A stretch of DNA of 64,000 nucleotides from Hyperoplus lanceolatus (lineage: Eukaryota > Chordata > Actinopteri > Uranoscopiformes > Ammodytidae), in contig CM049398.1 in assembly GCA_026929865.2 (NCBI GenBank), positions 20,745,501 to 20,809,500 on the forward strand, in the 5' to 3' direction. Positions within the stretch are counted from its first letter, which is position 1. The number at the start of each line of letters is the position of its first letter. The notes below the pieces were generated by a model, which was not told the origin of the DNA, searched no databases, and saw nothing but the letters and a program-made list of their open reading frames with translations. Below are positions 1 to 12,057 of the stretch, in pieces. Made by a program: the position numbers and the translations under genes.

Positions 1-984
1 CTGAAATCACTTTCAATCCCCAGTAGCAGGATTGTAAATACTATTAATCTCAAAAGGAATCTAGTTGTAGTCTTACAATATGAGACCCCCGGCCTTTTCA
101 AAATCTCATTATGTGACTGAAAACTCAGAGAACTAATGATGTATTGTCTTCAGAGCTGAGTGGATTGTCTTCAGATATGAAAGGGTGTCAGTCTTCAGTC
201 TTTTCAAAGTCATTTAAAAGTCCTCTAGTGTAAACCCAGCATAAGGGATATATCTGGCTAAGTACTCCACTATAGCAACAAGCAAGTCACTAACTGTGTC
301 TATGTGCAGTTTGGTGCTGGGCAGATGGTTTATCAGAGCCTTTTCACTGAACTGCTGTATGCTGTGGCTGGAAATAACACTGATGAGCTGTGATGGATGC
401 ACAGCTAGCCATTTGATTCATTGTTGATATGAAAACATACTGATAGCAGCCTTAACTGGAATTGCACATTCATTCAATGTATGAATTCACCTTTTTTAAT
501 GTCTGGAATACACCTTGTTTTTATTTTAATATATTTCTATTGTAATGTATCAATCTCTCTGCAGTAAAAATGCATAAATAATTTTAATTTTTTTGAAAAA
601 AAAGCATCATAAGACAAAAGGGAATAGATCAGAGGATATTGACTTGTACACCTATTTCTATTTCTATATGTATCTATGTGAATGTTTTTGCATCCAACCA
701 CAGCACCACATGTTATACGCCTTGTCTCCAATTATTAACACATTACAAAGTTGAGTTTCATTAAAGGACGGTGGTAGAAAAACTAGAATTGCATTCACTG
801 TGCCTTTAAACAACAAGGTTTACCTTCAACTTTACTGTTTAATTAGCAACTTTAGTTGCATCATGAAAATATCACATGGTGTTTTTGTAAAACGGGTCAG
901 TCTGCGGTTGTCTCTGGACAACTACAGCATTACTAAAGATGGACAAAAACAGAAAAAACAATTCAGCCAGTCTAGGAGAACATC
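1..984. other. No recognisable feature
   Basis: AT-rich DNA with no convincing exon, RNA gene or repeat. Short open frames here have no recognisable domain and look like chance. Confidence 0.5.
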
Positions 985-1566
985 ATCCATTTTTGTTTTA
1001 TTTTATTAGAAACAATTTCACACACCATAAAAATTACATGTACAAAACTATAAGATTTGAAATTGCGTTATGTACACATACAAAAGATAAAGCCCAATGA
1101 AAAAAAGTAAAGGGAACACAGAAGGGGGGAAGGTGAAGACAAAGAGTGTTTTATTTTTTGGGGGTGTGTTTCTCCTTGGATGGGTCAAAACATATGAGGT
1201 TCTCTGTCTGTTTGCTCTTCTGTCAACTTGCATGCAAATGAATTGCACTTCATGGTGGTTATGATGATGCTTTAATGCAGAAGGCCTACAACCAAGCTGT
1301 TAACAACAAAGGTGCTGCAGTCCTATACAGTCACACAGCATCATTCTTCACAATAAAGTGTTCAGATTTCCTATGTTAAAATCTAGACCTGTAAACTTAT
1401 TACTGATTACAGTAATGGTGATTGATTTGAATAGAAATGACGGATATTATCAATGAAAATGACTCAAATGAAGGCTATCTGACACTGCACCACTTTTTTT
1501 CCCCCCTTCTCCTCACTAAATCGGTTTCCTTTTTGAAGTCACACACATAGCGTTCCTCCTCTGGAT
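985..1566 (-). CDS. Possible 3'-terminal exon of an unidentified gene
   Basis: Reading the minus strand, a pyrimidine stretch ending TTTCTTTCAG is followed at 1566 by an open frame. If the codon is split after its first base, the frame runs 29 codons from 1564 to a TAG at 1477-1475. It begins PEEERYVCDFKKETDLVRR, a charged, protein-like composition. About 470 bases further on, two overlapping AATAAA signals lie at 1007-1002 and 1002-997, so coding end, 3' UTR and poly(A) signal together make a terminal exon of ordinary size. The first frame from the same acceptor would end after 16 codons. I do not recognise the protein. No upstream exon was identified; it should lie at higher coordinates, on the same strand as lrfn5. 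It could also be a chance match of splice-like and poly(A)-like sequence. Confidence 0.3.
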
Positions 1567-1881
1567 CTGAAAGAAAGAAATAGATAAAAAGATAAATTAA
1601 ATTAGCCATGTGTTTTAGTGTGGGTTAAGTCATGAATGTTTTCTTGGTCTTTGTCACAAAAGACAGTATTTGCAATAATTTGTGTGCAAGTCATGACCCA
1701 ACATTTATAAAACATCTAAGATAAACATTTATAAAAAGAAAATATCTAATAAAGTATATATAGAAGTATGACCAAAGCAAGGTTTATCAACACCCGTTGG
1801 CTACAGCTGGACCATATGTTCAGCCTTGGGCAAACATATGTGTTTAGCTTGAAGAAAAAAAGTGCTGCAAGTGGGTTTTAG

Positions 1882-1936
<55 letters not shown>

Positions 1937-4900
1937 TGTGTGCTTATGTGGGATTTATTTATGTTTGTTAAACAAGGCAACTGGCCGAGAGTTAGTTGAA
2001 TCTATATGGATCAGAACAGAGCCGCTAATTACACCTCAATTATCAAGATCACTTCCGCCACCTTCACTTGCAAAGGAATGGACATGATGGAGCGCTTCCT
2101 TTATCTTGGTACCTCTCAGAAAGAAGTAAGACTAACTGTGATGGACAGTCCACCATAGGGAGACAAATTGCCTGCTTTCTCATTGTTAGTGCTGCACTGC
2201 AGATGCTGAGGCTAACAAGGCTTTTAAGTCCAGTGGAATCAAGTGTTTGACAAAGACATTCTTGCAATTCTGTTCACTCTTTGACTGATGCATGTCACCT
2301 CAGCATTCAGTTTATCACATGATGTACAAAAAAAAACATACTACTATCCTTGTTGGAAAAAACACCCAAATCCAAAATTGCTAGAAAAACCACATGTGGG
2401 CAGGCGAAACAAATGATTTATTGCATTCTAAGTGACTATAGTAGTAGTAGTTGAGCGGTTAGCAGAGGCCAAGTAAAGGTACATGATATTTACACCAACC
2501 CCCCCCAAAAAAATATTGAGTTCTACAGACAGAAAAAAGTAACTTTAGACTTTATGGAAACAAATTGGAAAACTATGTTAATATTTTGTGACACTAATGG
2601 GAAAGGGAATGGCAGGCAATAGTAAATAATTAAACAATGAAACCCAGTGTTATATAATTTTTGAACAGTTATTTTAAAATGCAAACATTATTAGCAAGAA
2701 GCACACACTTTGGCCAAAAGCACAGGTTGGTTTTCACCAACCTTCTTTCACAATTTTAATGAACAAGTGTATGGTGCAATGTGGGGAAGTGTGGGGTCAG
2801 AGACAACACACTATTAGGGCTGCAGCAGTATAAGCAGAGTAGCAGGTATAGGGGCAAACATCAATAACAGCCAATCAAATACGCTCATGCCAGTCCCTTA
2901 AAAGCTCTGTGTGATTGACTCGTCACAATAGACACACCAAGGACATGAGGTGTCAATCTGTTGTACTTTCGATGACGCTACATAGTCAATAGTAGCTGCC
3001 TTATTTTTGAACAAGATGGTGGATTGAGAAAGAGATGCAGATTACTCTTCTCATTGTTTTATGGTAAACACAATACTCAAGCTAAAATAATCTCTACAGT
3101 TTTGCACTAGTACACCAGGCTTCAGAACAAGCTTAACTTTGGCTTCCTTTACCGTTGATGTCAACTGCAACACGGCTTAGATTAAACGTCTCGATTTCAC
3201 AATTGAAGAGTCATTCAGTAGAGCTTTTACTCAGTGGATTGTTTCCTAATGAGCCTGGTGTCAAAGCTGTTGTTCTTCCTAAACCAACACCATATGTTTC
3301 TGTGTGGCATATAATCCCAAAATACAACTATACAGCTCCCCATATACTGTATTCTTTCAAGGGCCGTTTTTTTAAAACCGGACTCACAATTTAACAGACT
3401 CTCAGATTCCTCTGTGCACATTGAATCGAAGAAAATGGTATGTGTTAAGATATCTTTTCTGTTTACTGAAGTGATTAAAATTATTGCCTTTAGTTTAATA
3501 ATTAGATGCAACAAAACATATTGCATAACCTGAGAGACCACTGATAATATGCAGATCCTGCATAATTTTTAATGAGACCATTGCAATGATATAGTAGGAG
3601 TGCCCACCCAGAGAACGAACTTGGCATTTGCCTGTCTGAAGTAACGCCCCACTACAAAACCCCATATTTCTATAGGTCAATGCCCAGTGAAAGTCCCTAT
3701 TGATGTTCTGCAGTTTCCATCACTGCCAGTCAAAGCTGGCATAGTGTTTTTTTTTAAAACAACGCAACAGGTTATTGACAGTCATCCCCTTTATCTACAA
3801 AGTTGTGTCATAAACAAGTTATTCCTTGTGAACACCCACTGATTTCTCCCACACTCCAGTGAAGCACACAGTACTGGACAGTGATGATGGAGTGTGTCAG
3901 CCTTGCTCCTTACATTAAAACAAAAATTTAACAGACCGACATTCTTCAAAACTCGCACTCTCCCCAGCAGGATACAAATTCCACTTAATGTTTGTCTAAG
4001 TGAATAAACCCCTGCAAACCCTTCCTAATTCACTGCAACATGTGCATGAATTGTGCTGGCACAGAGACATGAAAGCACCCTCTAATTGAATGGCATAAAC
4101 GTTAATGTGAAACACAACTTTATCCGACATATACATTAATCATGCTTGAACTGCCACTGATAGTTATTTAAAAAAATGTCTAATCCAATTTGGACAAAAC
4201 TACACTACTGAGGTTGTCAAAGCTAGAGTTTAGCAAATGTCTACATCTCAGATGCATCAAGGGTATATGGGAAAAGTAAAGCCACATTTAACATTATATG
4301 CAGTCTTCTGGTGCATTATTCTTAAATTTAAAGCAGCAGCAAGCAGTGTGTGCATGATTTAAATTGTAATGCAGTAATGCAGTGTTAAGTCTAAACTGTG
4401 CTGTGCATATACATTACCATCCTGGATTGTAGGATATCTAAAGCTAAAGACTAATCCCTTGAACACCTACATTTATCAATAGAGAAATCAAATCAAATAT
4501 ACAGTAAGATGACAAAATGAACAGAAGAACATATTTATCCATAAACCAGTCTAAAAAAGATAACAAGCTTAACCTTTCACTGCAACACAAGCCTGTAGTA
4601 AACTGAGCATTTAGCAGCAACAACAACAGTAAATCCAGTTCTTTGTTCATCCTGACATTTTAAAAAAGAACCGTGACTTCCAATGCTAAACTTTCCCGTT
4701 ACCTCTGACAGCATTATTTGTGTAAAGTTCTGAATCCTCCAGTATACCAATAGGTCACCGCAGTCTGCTTTATGTGTCCAACAGCTTAAAGACTTCAATC
4801 TCCATATTCAAACCTGCATAAGATTTAAATCCAACAGCCGTCCCATTTGCTCCCCTGTCTACAGGAGGAAATGGGATTCTGCCTGTAGAGATAAATGGAA

Positions 4901-6484
4901 GCGTTCTAGCTCAAAGTCCCTGTAGTCGATAGATGTTCGTATGTACTCTCACTTCCATTGATTTAAACATTGATTTTATTAATCAGCATTATGTCACTTG
5001 CAAGGCCCTATATATAAAAATGCATATACAGTAGAAGAGGATGTAGCCTAATTGCTGGACTTTGAATTGTAGGTCAGTTCTTGTAATAGCCTACAACTGA
5101 AATTTGCTTTTCTTGTTAGTATAATTTAAAAGGGATTTATCATGCCAATGAGGTTACATTATGCACTGCAGTAATACAGGTTACTATACTTATCTCTGCG
5201 CATTGTGCCATATTGTTTAGAGTTCCTAATGCAGATAATGCTACACAGTGCAGGAGCAATTTTCAAAAATTGCAATCCCTAAAAATAGAGTACATAGTTA
5301 AAGCATTTGGGAAAAAACACAGCTGCAGCCAATTAAATGTACATTAATCAAGGCATTTTCTGTATCACTTTGTAAACTGAACATAGCCGCCCCATTTTTT
5401 TCTGACTTTTGGTATTGCTTTTGTGTTTATTTCCTTGTGTCTGTATCCAGAAGGTGCACCATGCATCAAACTGATCCAGTGCTGTGCCAATGATGAGATA
5501 CAGGTAAAGTTAGTACAAGGCAAAAGGCAAGACAAGGCATGGGGGCAGAGATTTCTTATATGAACGTTCTTTATCAACCAATACTGAGTGCAATTCCGCA
5601 GCATCCAATTATAGCTTCTCTTTCTGCAGCTTTTCTCTCTCTCTCTCTCTCGTGTTGAATTTTTTAAATGGTTATAAATAACTTTGCTTCACAGGGTCTG
5701 GGTGCCAATTAACGATTATTCTGCTGTCCTGCACCAGAAGTTTAAATCACTTTCGGTGCTGCAGTGCATGTATCCGACCGAAGTGCGCAAATGAGATAAT
5801 AAGTGTCCACAGCAAACAACAGCCTCCAATGAACTTAGCATAGTCTCAACAATTAAGTATTGTTTTTTTTTCCAATGTCAAGAAATGGTGCAAATATACT
5901 TAGATCAGTGGGAGTGAAAATAATCAGAGTTCATATTTTTGGCTTTGAAATTCATGTTCATGCAAATTGCTCTATTTGATGGGATAAAGGTGGTTGGCGG
6001 TTTTTTAAATTCCCAAATTGACAGCACTGCTTATAAACCGCTGAACATACTGTGCTACCGACCTTCACAAACTGATGCTTGAATAGTCAAGGCAAGATAT
6101 TTTTGCACAACAAAAATCCCAGAGGTGTTCACATTAAGCGCTGAATTCTGCCCATAAAGCGACATTTTGAGGCTATACTTCACAGCAGTTTATGCTGAGC
6201 CTTCCAGTTGCTTTTTCCTGGATGGACCAGTGGTTAAAAGTTTTTATTTTCTTTTTTTACAGTAGTATGATTGACAATTGAAGGCATCCACAAAATAAAT
6301 CCCACATTCAAAGAAAGATGCACTCATTCATGCTGAAGTATCAACTCATGCTTGGTAAGTTCGCATTGTCCTCACAACCATGCGCGTATGAATGGGAGGT
6401 CAGATGATCAAAATGTCTTCCGACTCGCTGAACAAGCTGACGTGTTTGTTCAGCTGAGCATGCCGTTTGCCTCGCCATCCAGAT
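1567..6484. other. Intergenic or intronic DNA without recognised genes
   Basis: About 4.9 kb of AT-rich DNA. Apart from a GT microsatellite at 1884-1931 and a short CT run near 5635-5651, nothing recognisable was seen. If the exon at 985-1566 is real, part of this is its upstream intron. Confidence 0.45.
1884..1931 (+). repeat. (TG)n microsatellite
   Basis: A pure TG dinucleotide run of 24 units. The Cys-Val open frame across it is an artefact of the repeat. Confidence 0.95.
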
Positions 6485-6500
6485 CTCTTTTGAACATTTT
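6485..6500 (+). repeat. L1 target-site duplication, left copy
   Basis: The 16 bases CTCTTTTGAACATTTT are repeated exactly at 12202-12217 on the other side of the L1 element. The element's 3' end (minus strand) lies directly against this copy. On the insertion strand the duplication begins with AAAA, which fits an L1 endonuclease nick at a T/A-rich target. Confidence 0.9.
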
Positions 6501-6733
6501 ATTTCAAAGGTTTTTTTTATTAAATGTTAATAACAACAAAATTGTAGCACATCAAGTACAACATTTTTTTCCCCTTTTTCTCCCGAACACACCCCACCCA
6601 CATCCCACCCTCATACCCAACAACACAAAACACACACCACAAGAAACAAAAACAAACAATCAATATGAAACAAAAAAAAAAAAAAAAAAAAACAGAAATA
6701 AAATTGAATCAAATAAAAAAGGGGAGGGGGTAG

Positions 6734-9700
6734 CTACTCTTCAATTAATGTGGTCGGTTTGTTAAAATAATCTAGGAAGGGGCGCCATATTTTATGAAAT
6801 TTAGTCTCAGATCCCTGGGTAGTGCAAAAAATTTTTTCCAGATTCATACATGACATAATGTCTCTAATCCAATGTGAGTGGGAAGGAGGAGCAGGATCTT
6901 TCCATTTAAGTAAAATAGCCCTACGAGCAAGTAAAGAGGTGAAGGCCAGTACCTTTAGCTTCACTTTAGGCAAGCCTGAATTGGGGGCGATGCCAAAAAT
7001 TGCAGTGAAAGGGTTCGGCTCAATTTGATGCTGAAGTACTTCAGAAATTGTTTTAAAAACTGATGTCCAGAACCCAGTCAAAGTGGGACACAACCAGTAC
7101 ATGTGAAAGAGTGATGCCGGTGCGCTCTTACAGCTATCACAGGTCGGGTCTACATCGGGGAACATACGAGCTAATTTAGTTTTAGATATGTGGATACGAT
7201 GTACTATCTTAAATTGCACAAGAGCATGCCGGGCGCACATGGAGGTAGAGTGTATTCGATCCAGGACTGAATCCCACATGTGATCTGTGAAGGCAGAACC
7301 TAGGTCCTGCTCCCACAGGGTTTTTATAGCTGCTAATGAGGGGCTATGCAACTTTGAAATAAGGTTGAAAAACACAGAAATTGAGCCTTTTAATGTGGGG
7401 TTTACAGAAAGAAACAAATCGACATGATTGGCTGGCGGTTTATAAGGGAATTGGGGAATTAACTTCTGTGTAAAATGCCTGATTTGCAGAAATCGGAAAA
7501 AATTTGTCTTTTCGATACCAAAATGTTTTGTCAATTGGGAAAAACTAGCAAATAGATCATTAATAAATAAATCACCAATGCATTTTAAGCCTTTTTTATG
7601 CCAGATCTTGAATGCACCATCCACCGTCGAGGGAGTAAACAAATGATTAGCTGCAATTGGGCTGAAAAGTGAAAAATTCTGCATTCCAAAATTCTTCCTA
7701 AATTGGGTCCAAATTCGAAGGGAGTGCTTAATCACGGGATTACTGTTGGGAATAGCCGAAGAGAGTGGAAGTGCGGCGCTTAAGAGGGCAGATAGAGACA
7801 ATGGGCTAACAGCGCTGGACTCCATTGTTACCCATACTGGGGCTGAGTCGTCAAGGTGAAAATGCACCCAATACACTAAAGAACGGATATTAGCAGCCCA
7901 GTAATAGTATTGGAAATTAGGGAGGGCCATTCCGCCTGTTTGTTTTGGTCTTTGAAGAAATGCTTTCCTTAACCGAGGGTGTTTACCATTCCAAATATAA
8001 TTTATCATTAATGAGTCAAGGGCCTGAAAAAATGATTTGGGGAGAAAGATGGGGAGACATTGGAATAGATATAGGAACTTTGGGAGTAATGTCATTTTAA
8101 TTGAATTTATTCTACCTATGAGAGAGAAAGCCAGAGGAGACCACTTCGATAATATTTGCTTCGCCTGATCCAATAATTTGAGGAAGTTCGATTTAAATAG
8201 GTTTTTAAAATTTCTGGTGAAACACACCCCAAGGTAACTCAGCTGATCTGTCACCACTTTGAGTGGGAGAGCTGTGTAATCAAGTTTAAGAGCTTCTTTA
8301 TTAATCGGAAAGAGTTCGCTCTTACTCAGGTTAAGTTTATAGCCAGAAAACTGACTAAAGACCTCCAACACAGAAAGTGCCTCCGGTAAAGAGGTGGCTG
8401 GCTTGGCGACAAACAAAAGTAAGTCATCGGCGTATAATGATACCTTATGTTCAATTCCTCCTCTCCATATCCCCTGAATCTGTTTGTTACCGCGAATGGC
8501 AATCGCAAGTGGTTCGATTGCAATAGCAAAAAGGAGTGGGCTCAAAGGACAACCCTGCCGGGTCCCACGATGCAGATCAAAACTACTTGAGTAACGGCTG
8601 TTTGTTAATACTGAGGCAGAAGGGCATGCATATAACAATTTAACCCAAGAAGTGAAAACGGGACCCAGACCGAATTTCTCAAGGGTGAAAAACAAATAAT
8701 TCCATTCTACTCTATCAAATGCTTTTTCAGCATCCATAGAAGCAAGGCATTCTGATTCAATATTTCTGGGGGAATATAAAATGTTCATTAGCTGGCGGAT
8801 GTTATAAAATGATTGGCGTCCCTTTATAAACCCCGTTTGGTCGGGGGATATAATAGAGGGGAGAACATCCTCCAATCTGTGGGCGAGAATTTTAGCAAGT
8901 ATCTTCACATCCGTATTTAATAGTGAAATTGGTCGGTATGATGCACAATCTAGAGGATCTTTATCCTTTTTTAACAACAGGGAAATACAGGCCTGGTAGA
9001 ACGAAGGCGGGAGTTTACCTGAGTCAAATGAGTCTGAGAATACTGAGCATAAAAAAGGCGATAATTCGGCTGAAAATTTCTTAAAAAAGTCAGATGGAAG
9101 TCCGTCTGGACCAGGAGATTTGCCTGATTGCATAGATGTTATTGCTGCAATAATTTCCCTCTGAGTAATAGGTGCCTCAAGGCTATGTCTCAGATCTTGA
9201 GAAAGGGAAGGCATGTTTAGGTTACTGAAAAAGGTGTCCATCACCGCTGCGTCTACTGTACAATCAGAACTATACAAATTTGAATAGAATGTTTTGAACT
9301 TTTCGTTTATCAATTTCTGATCTGATGTTGTACACCCACTGTCTGTCCGTATTCCAGGGATGAGTTGCTTTGCTCTAAATCCGCGCAGTTGATTGGCCAG
9401 GAGTTTGCCAATCTTGTCACCATGCTCGTAAAAAGTACTTCTGCTCCTAAGCAACTGGTCAGCAACCTGACGAGAGGAAAGAAGGTTGAATTCTGTCTGA
9501 AGTTTTAAACGTTCTTTGTAAAGTTCAGATGAAGGTGAGGTAGCATATAGTCTGTCTATGTTCAGAATCTGATCAGCTATTTCAGTTTGTTTCTGTTTTG
9601 TACACTTATTTTTGTATGCTGCAAATGATATAATTTCACCTCTCAAATAGGCTTTCAGGGCTTCCCAAATTGTTGCATTAGACACATCTGGTGTTCTATT

Positions 9701-10525
9701 TATACTCAAAAAAGTTTTAATATGTGTAGAGATGTGTGAAAGAAAACTCGCATCTGTGAGCAACAATGGATCCAGTCTCCACTGCCTTCTAGTATACTCA
9801 ACGTCAGAGAAAGCCAGTTGAAGGAGCAGAGGAGCGTGATCTGAGATCACAATACTTTCATAACTACATGACTTTAGGTCTGACATCAATGAATTATCAA
9901 CAAAAAAATAATCAATTCGGGTGTAAGTGTGGTGGACATGTGAAAAGAATGAATATTCTCTTCCTGTGGGGTATAAAAACCTGTATGGATCAGAGAGGCT
10001 ATAATCAGCAAGAAATGATTTGATATAACCTGCAGATCTGCTAAGAGTGGCAGGTTTGGGGGACGAGCGATCTAAGACTGGATCTAGATAACAATTAAAA
10101 TCCCCACCAAGAATAAGAGAATGGGAATTGAGATCGGGGAGTTGAGAAAAAAATCTCTTAAAGAATTCTACATCATCGACGTTAGGCGCGTAGACGTTGG
10201 CCAAGATGACTGACTTATTGTGAAGTTTGCCTGAAACAATAATAAAACGTCCATTTTTGTCTGATATAATGTTTGAGGACTCAAAAGGAATATTACTATC
10301 AATAAGGATAGCTGTGCCCCTGGCCTTAGCCCTGAAATTAGAATGAAAAAATTGTCCACGCCAGCATTTACTTAGTCGCCCATGGTCAGAGTCGTGTAAG
10401 TGGGTTTCTTGAAGGAAAACTATTCCAGCCCTGAGCCGTTTTAGGTGGGTTAAGACCTTACCCCTTTTCACTTGGTGATTAAGCCCCTTGACATTCCAAC
10501 TAATTAAATTAAGATTGCCCTTCAT
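6734..10525 (-). CDS. L1 ORF2: endonuclease and reverse transcriptase
   Basis: Predicted 1263-residue ORF2 protein, which nicks target DNA and copies L1 RNA into it. An apurinic-type endonuclease fills roughly residues 6-235 (SWNVKGLN near the start, LQETHL, GGDFNCYLD, SDHAPLLLQL). The reverse transcriptase covers roughly 440-740, with SYRPISLLNTDVKILAK, SMDAEKAFDRVEW, GTRQGCPLSPLLF and the catalytic YADD at residues 698-701 (8434-8423). A cysteine/histidine motif beginning CDSCKSAP lies near residue 1127, as is usual in the C-terminal part of L1 proteins. The start MKGNLNLISWNVKG puts the methionine directly before the endonuclease fold. The length is normal for a fish L1, and no stop or frameshift was seen. 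Activity is inferred, not shown. Confidence 0.93.
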   Translation of the reverse strand: MKGNLNLISWNVKGLNHQVKRGKVLTHLKRLRAGIVFLQETHLHDSDHGRLSKCWRGQFFHSNFRAKARGTAILIDSNIPFESSNIISDKNGRFIIVSGKLHNKSVILANVYAPNVDDVEFFKRFFSQLPDLNSHSLILGGDFNCYLDPVLDRSSPKPATLSRSAGYIKSFLADYSLSDPYRFLYPTGREYSFFSHVHHTYTRIDYFFVDNSLMSDLKSCSYESIVISDHAPLLLQLAFSDVEYTRRQWRLDPLLLTDASFLSHISTHIKTFLSINRTPDVSNATIWEALKAYLRGEIISFAAYKNKCTKQKQTEIADQILNIDRLYATSPSSELYKERLKLQTEFNLLSSRQVADQLLRSRSTFYEHGDKIGKLLANQLRGFRAKQLIPGIRTDSGCTTSDQKLINEKFKTFYSNLYSSDCTVDAAVMDTFFSNLNMPSLSQDLRHSLEAPITQREIIAAITSMQSGKSPGPDGLPSDFFKKFSAELSPFLCSVFSDSFDSGKLPPSFYQACISLLLKKDKDPLDCASYRPISLLNTDVKILAKILAHRLEDVLPSIISPDQTGFIKGRQSFYNIRQLMNILYSPRNIESECLASMDAEKAFDRVEWNYLFFTLEKFGLGPVFTSWVKLLYACPSASVLTNSRYSSSFDLHRGTRQGCPLSPLLFAIAIEPLAIAIRGNKQIQGIWRGGIEHKVSLYADDLLLFVAKPATSLPEALSVLEVFSQFSGYKLNLSKSELFPINKEALKLDYTALPLKVVTDQLSYLGVCFTRNFKNLFKSNFLKLLDQAKQILSKWSPLAFSLIGRINSIKMTLLPKFLYLFQCLPIFLPKSFFQALDSLMINYIWNGKHPRLRKAFLQRPKQTGGMALPNFQYYYWAANIRSLVYWVHFHLDDSAPVWVTMESSAVSPLSLSALLSAALPLSSAIPNSNPVIKHSLRIWTQFRKNFGMQNFSLFSPIAANHLFTPSTVDGAFKIWHKKGLKCIGDLFINDLFASFSQLTKHFGIEKTNFFRFLQIRHFTQKLIPQFPYKPPANHVDLFLSVNPTLKGSISVFFNLISKLHSPSLAAIKTLWEQDLGSAFTDHMWDSVLDRIHSTSMCARHALVQFKIVHRIHISKTKLARMFPDVDPTCDSCKSAPASLFHMYWLCPTLTGFWTSVFKTISEVLQHQIEPNPFTAIFGIAPNSGLPKVKLKVLAFTSLLARRAILLKWKDPAPPSHSHWIRDIMSCMNLEKIFCTTQGSETKFHKIWRPFLDYFNKPTTLIEE

Positions 10526-11223
10526 CTAGCTCAGTTATAGTGAGAGTAAAAAGAGTTGCTCCGATAACAAAAAGAGTAGCAAAATACAGAGGAAAAAAAA
10601 ACACAAAAAAAAGGAAAACACAGATAACTGAAAACACAGCAGGTGATAACCCATCAGCTAAACCCCCAGTTGACACCACCCCATCCCACCCAGAACCCAC
10701 CCCATATATTGCTCTCAACAGCAAACCCCGAAAGACCCTTACTAGTCTCACAACAAACATTCCAAGCCTTAACTTTCTAGCCTATGCTAGCTTCCCACAT
10801 AAGTCTTGTACAATTCACCCCATAACTGCTAGTAACACTATGAACAATCCAGCAAACTGTCAAAATGACAACACACTAAACAAGCATACCGTGCTCAACC
10901 AACACATTCGAAATACAAAAAAAAAGAACAAGGCGTGAGTTAGACAATCTGTCCAAATGGCAAAAAAATAAATAAAAAATAAAGAACAGACACGCTTATC
11001 TAGCCGTTTTGAAATAGAGATACAAAATAAAAAATAAAAAAAGCGAGTGAGCTAGACAATACGTCAAAATGACAAGCAACAAAAATGTCACGTTCACCCA
11101 GCTACTTTACTCATTAAAAATAAAAATACAATTGCGTATAGTACCATCAGTCTGAGAGTTTGGCTGGGGATATGAAAAGAGCATTTGTCCACATTGTATA
11201 CTCACAGCAGGCAATCGTATTTA
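10526..11223 (-). other. L1 inter-ORF spacer
   Basis: About 0.7 kb between the ORF1 stop and the ORF2 start, A-rich on the plus strand. No further domain was recognised. The plus-strand open frame here is low-complexity and is rejected. Confidence 0.6.
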
Positions 11224-12057
11224 CTACGGACTCACACCCAGTGTAGATAAGTAGTTAGATGCTTCAGAGACAGACCGCAGCCACTTTCTCTCGCCGCTCT
11301 GGAGAGTAATGCGAAGCCTCGCAGGGAAGAGGAGGGAGGGGCGGAGACCGCGCTGATAAAGCTCAGCCATGACCCGTTTGTATTCAGCCCGCTGCTTCAC
11401 GACCTCCGCGCTGTAGTCCTCGTAGAACCGGAGCTTGTGGCCGTGGTACTCCAGCTCGCCCTGTTTACGTGCCTCCGTCATGATCAGGTCTTTAGTCTGG
11501 TATCGGTGAAAGCGGATAACGACGGATCTCGGCCTCTCATGCGGGCCCGGTTTGGGTGCCAGAGTGCCGTGAGCCCTGTCCAGCTCCGGGGGAGAAGGGA
11601 GTACTTGACCACCAAACACCTCAACGAGGAGCTCAGAGAAAAAGGCAGTGGGGCGCGCACCCTCCAGTGATTCTGGTAAACCCACGATACGAACGTTCTG
11701 TCTCCTGCTCCTCCCTTCCAAATCCGACAGTTTAGCTTTCAACAGCGTGTTATCTTCCTGCAGTGAGGAGCACGTAGCCTCAAGTTGCTCCAGGCGTCCG
11801 CAAACAGTTTCTGCATTATCCTCGAGATCGGTTATACGTTTCCCCTGGCTTGAGACCACGGCCTGGATGCTGTCCAGTTTAGCGTCCATGCTGGCGAAAG
11901 CTGATTTAAACTCTGCAGCTATCGCTGCTCTGTGCTGTTCAAGCAGACCCGGAATGGAAGCCACTGAGCTAGCACCAACGTCCATGCTAACCACGCTGTC
12001 CGAGGACATATCTGACTCTGCCGAATCTCTTTTTGCGTTTTTCTTGCTTCTAGGCAT
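11224..12057 (-). CDS. L1 ORF1: RNA-binding coiled-coil protein
   Basis: Predicted 277-residue protein with the layout of L1 ORF1p (Transposase_22 family). A basic, serine-rich start (MPRSKKNAKRDS) is followed by a coiled coil over about residues 55-118 (heptads such as ITDLEDNAETVCGRLEQLEA and LLKAKLSDLEGRSRR). Then comes an RRM-like domain opening with QNVRIVGLPE near residue 120, and a basic C-terminal domain with the RFYEDYSAEV segment. In known L1s this protein trimerises, coats the element RNA and acts as a nucleic acid chaperone alongside ORF2p. The sequence is open throughout, GC-richer than its surroundings, and ends with TAG at 11226-11224. Confidence 0.9.
   Translation of the reverse strand: MPRSKKNAKRDSAESDMSSDSVVSMDVGASSVASIPGLLEQHRAAIAAEFKSAFASMDAKLDSIQAVVSSQGKRITDLEDNAETVCGRLEQLEATCSSLQEDNTLLKAKLSDLEGRSRRQNVRIVGLPESLEGARPTAFFSELLVEVFGGQVLPSPPELDRAHGTLAPKPGPHERPRSVVIRFHRYQTKDLIMTEARKQGELEYHGHKLRFYEDYSAEVVKQRAEYKRVMAELYQRGLRPSLLFPARLRITLQSGERKWLRSVSEASNYLSTLGVSP

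Noticed and set aside
1887-2087. Cys-Val repeat frame
   Set aside because: Created by the TG microsatellite.
10540-10938. 132-codon plus-strand frame
   Set aside because: Antisense to the L1 inter-ORF spacer; Lys/Thr/Pro-rich low complexity.
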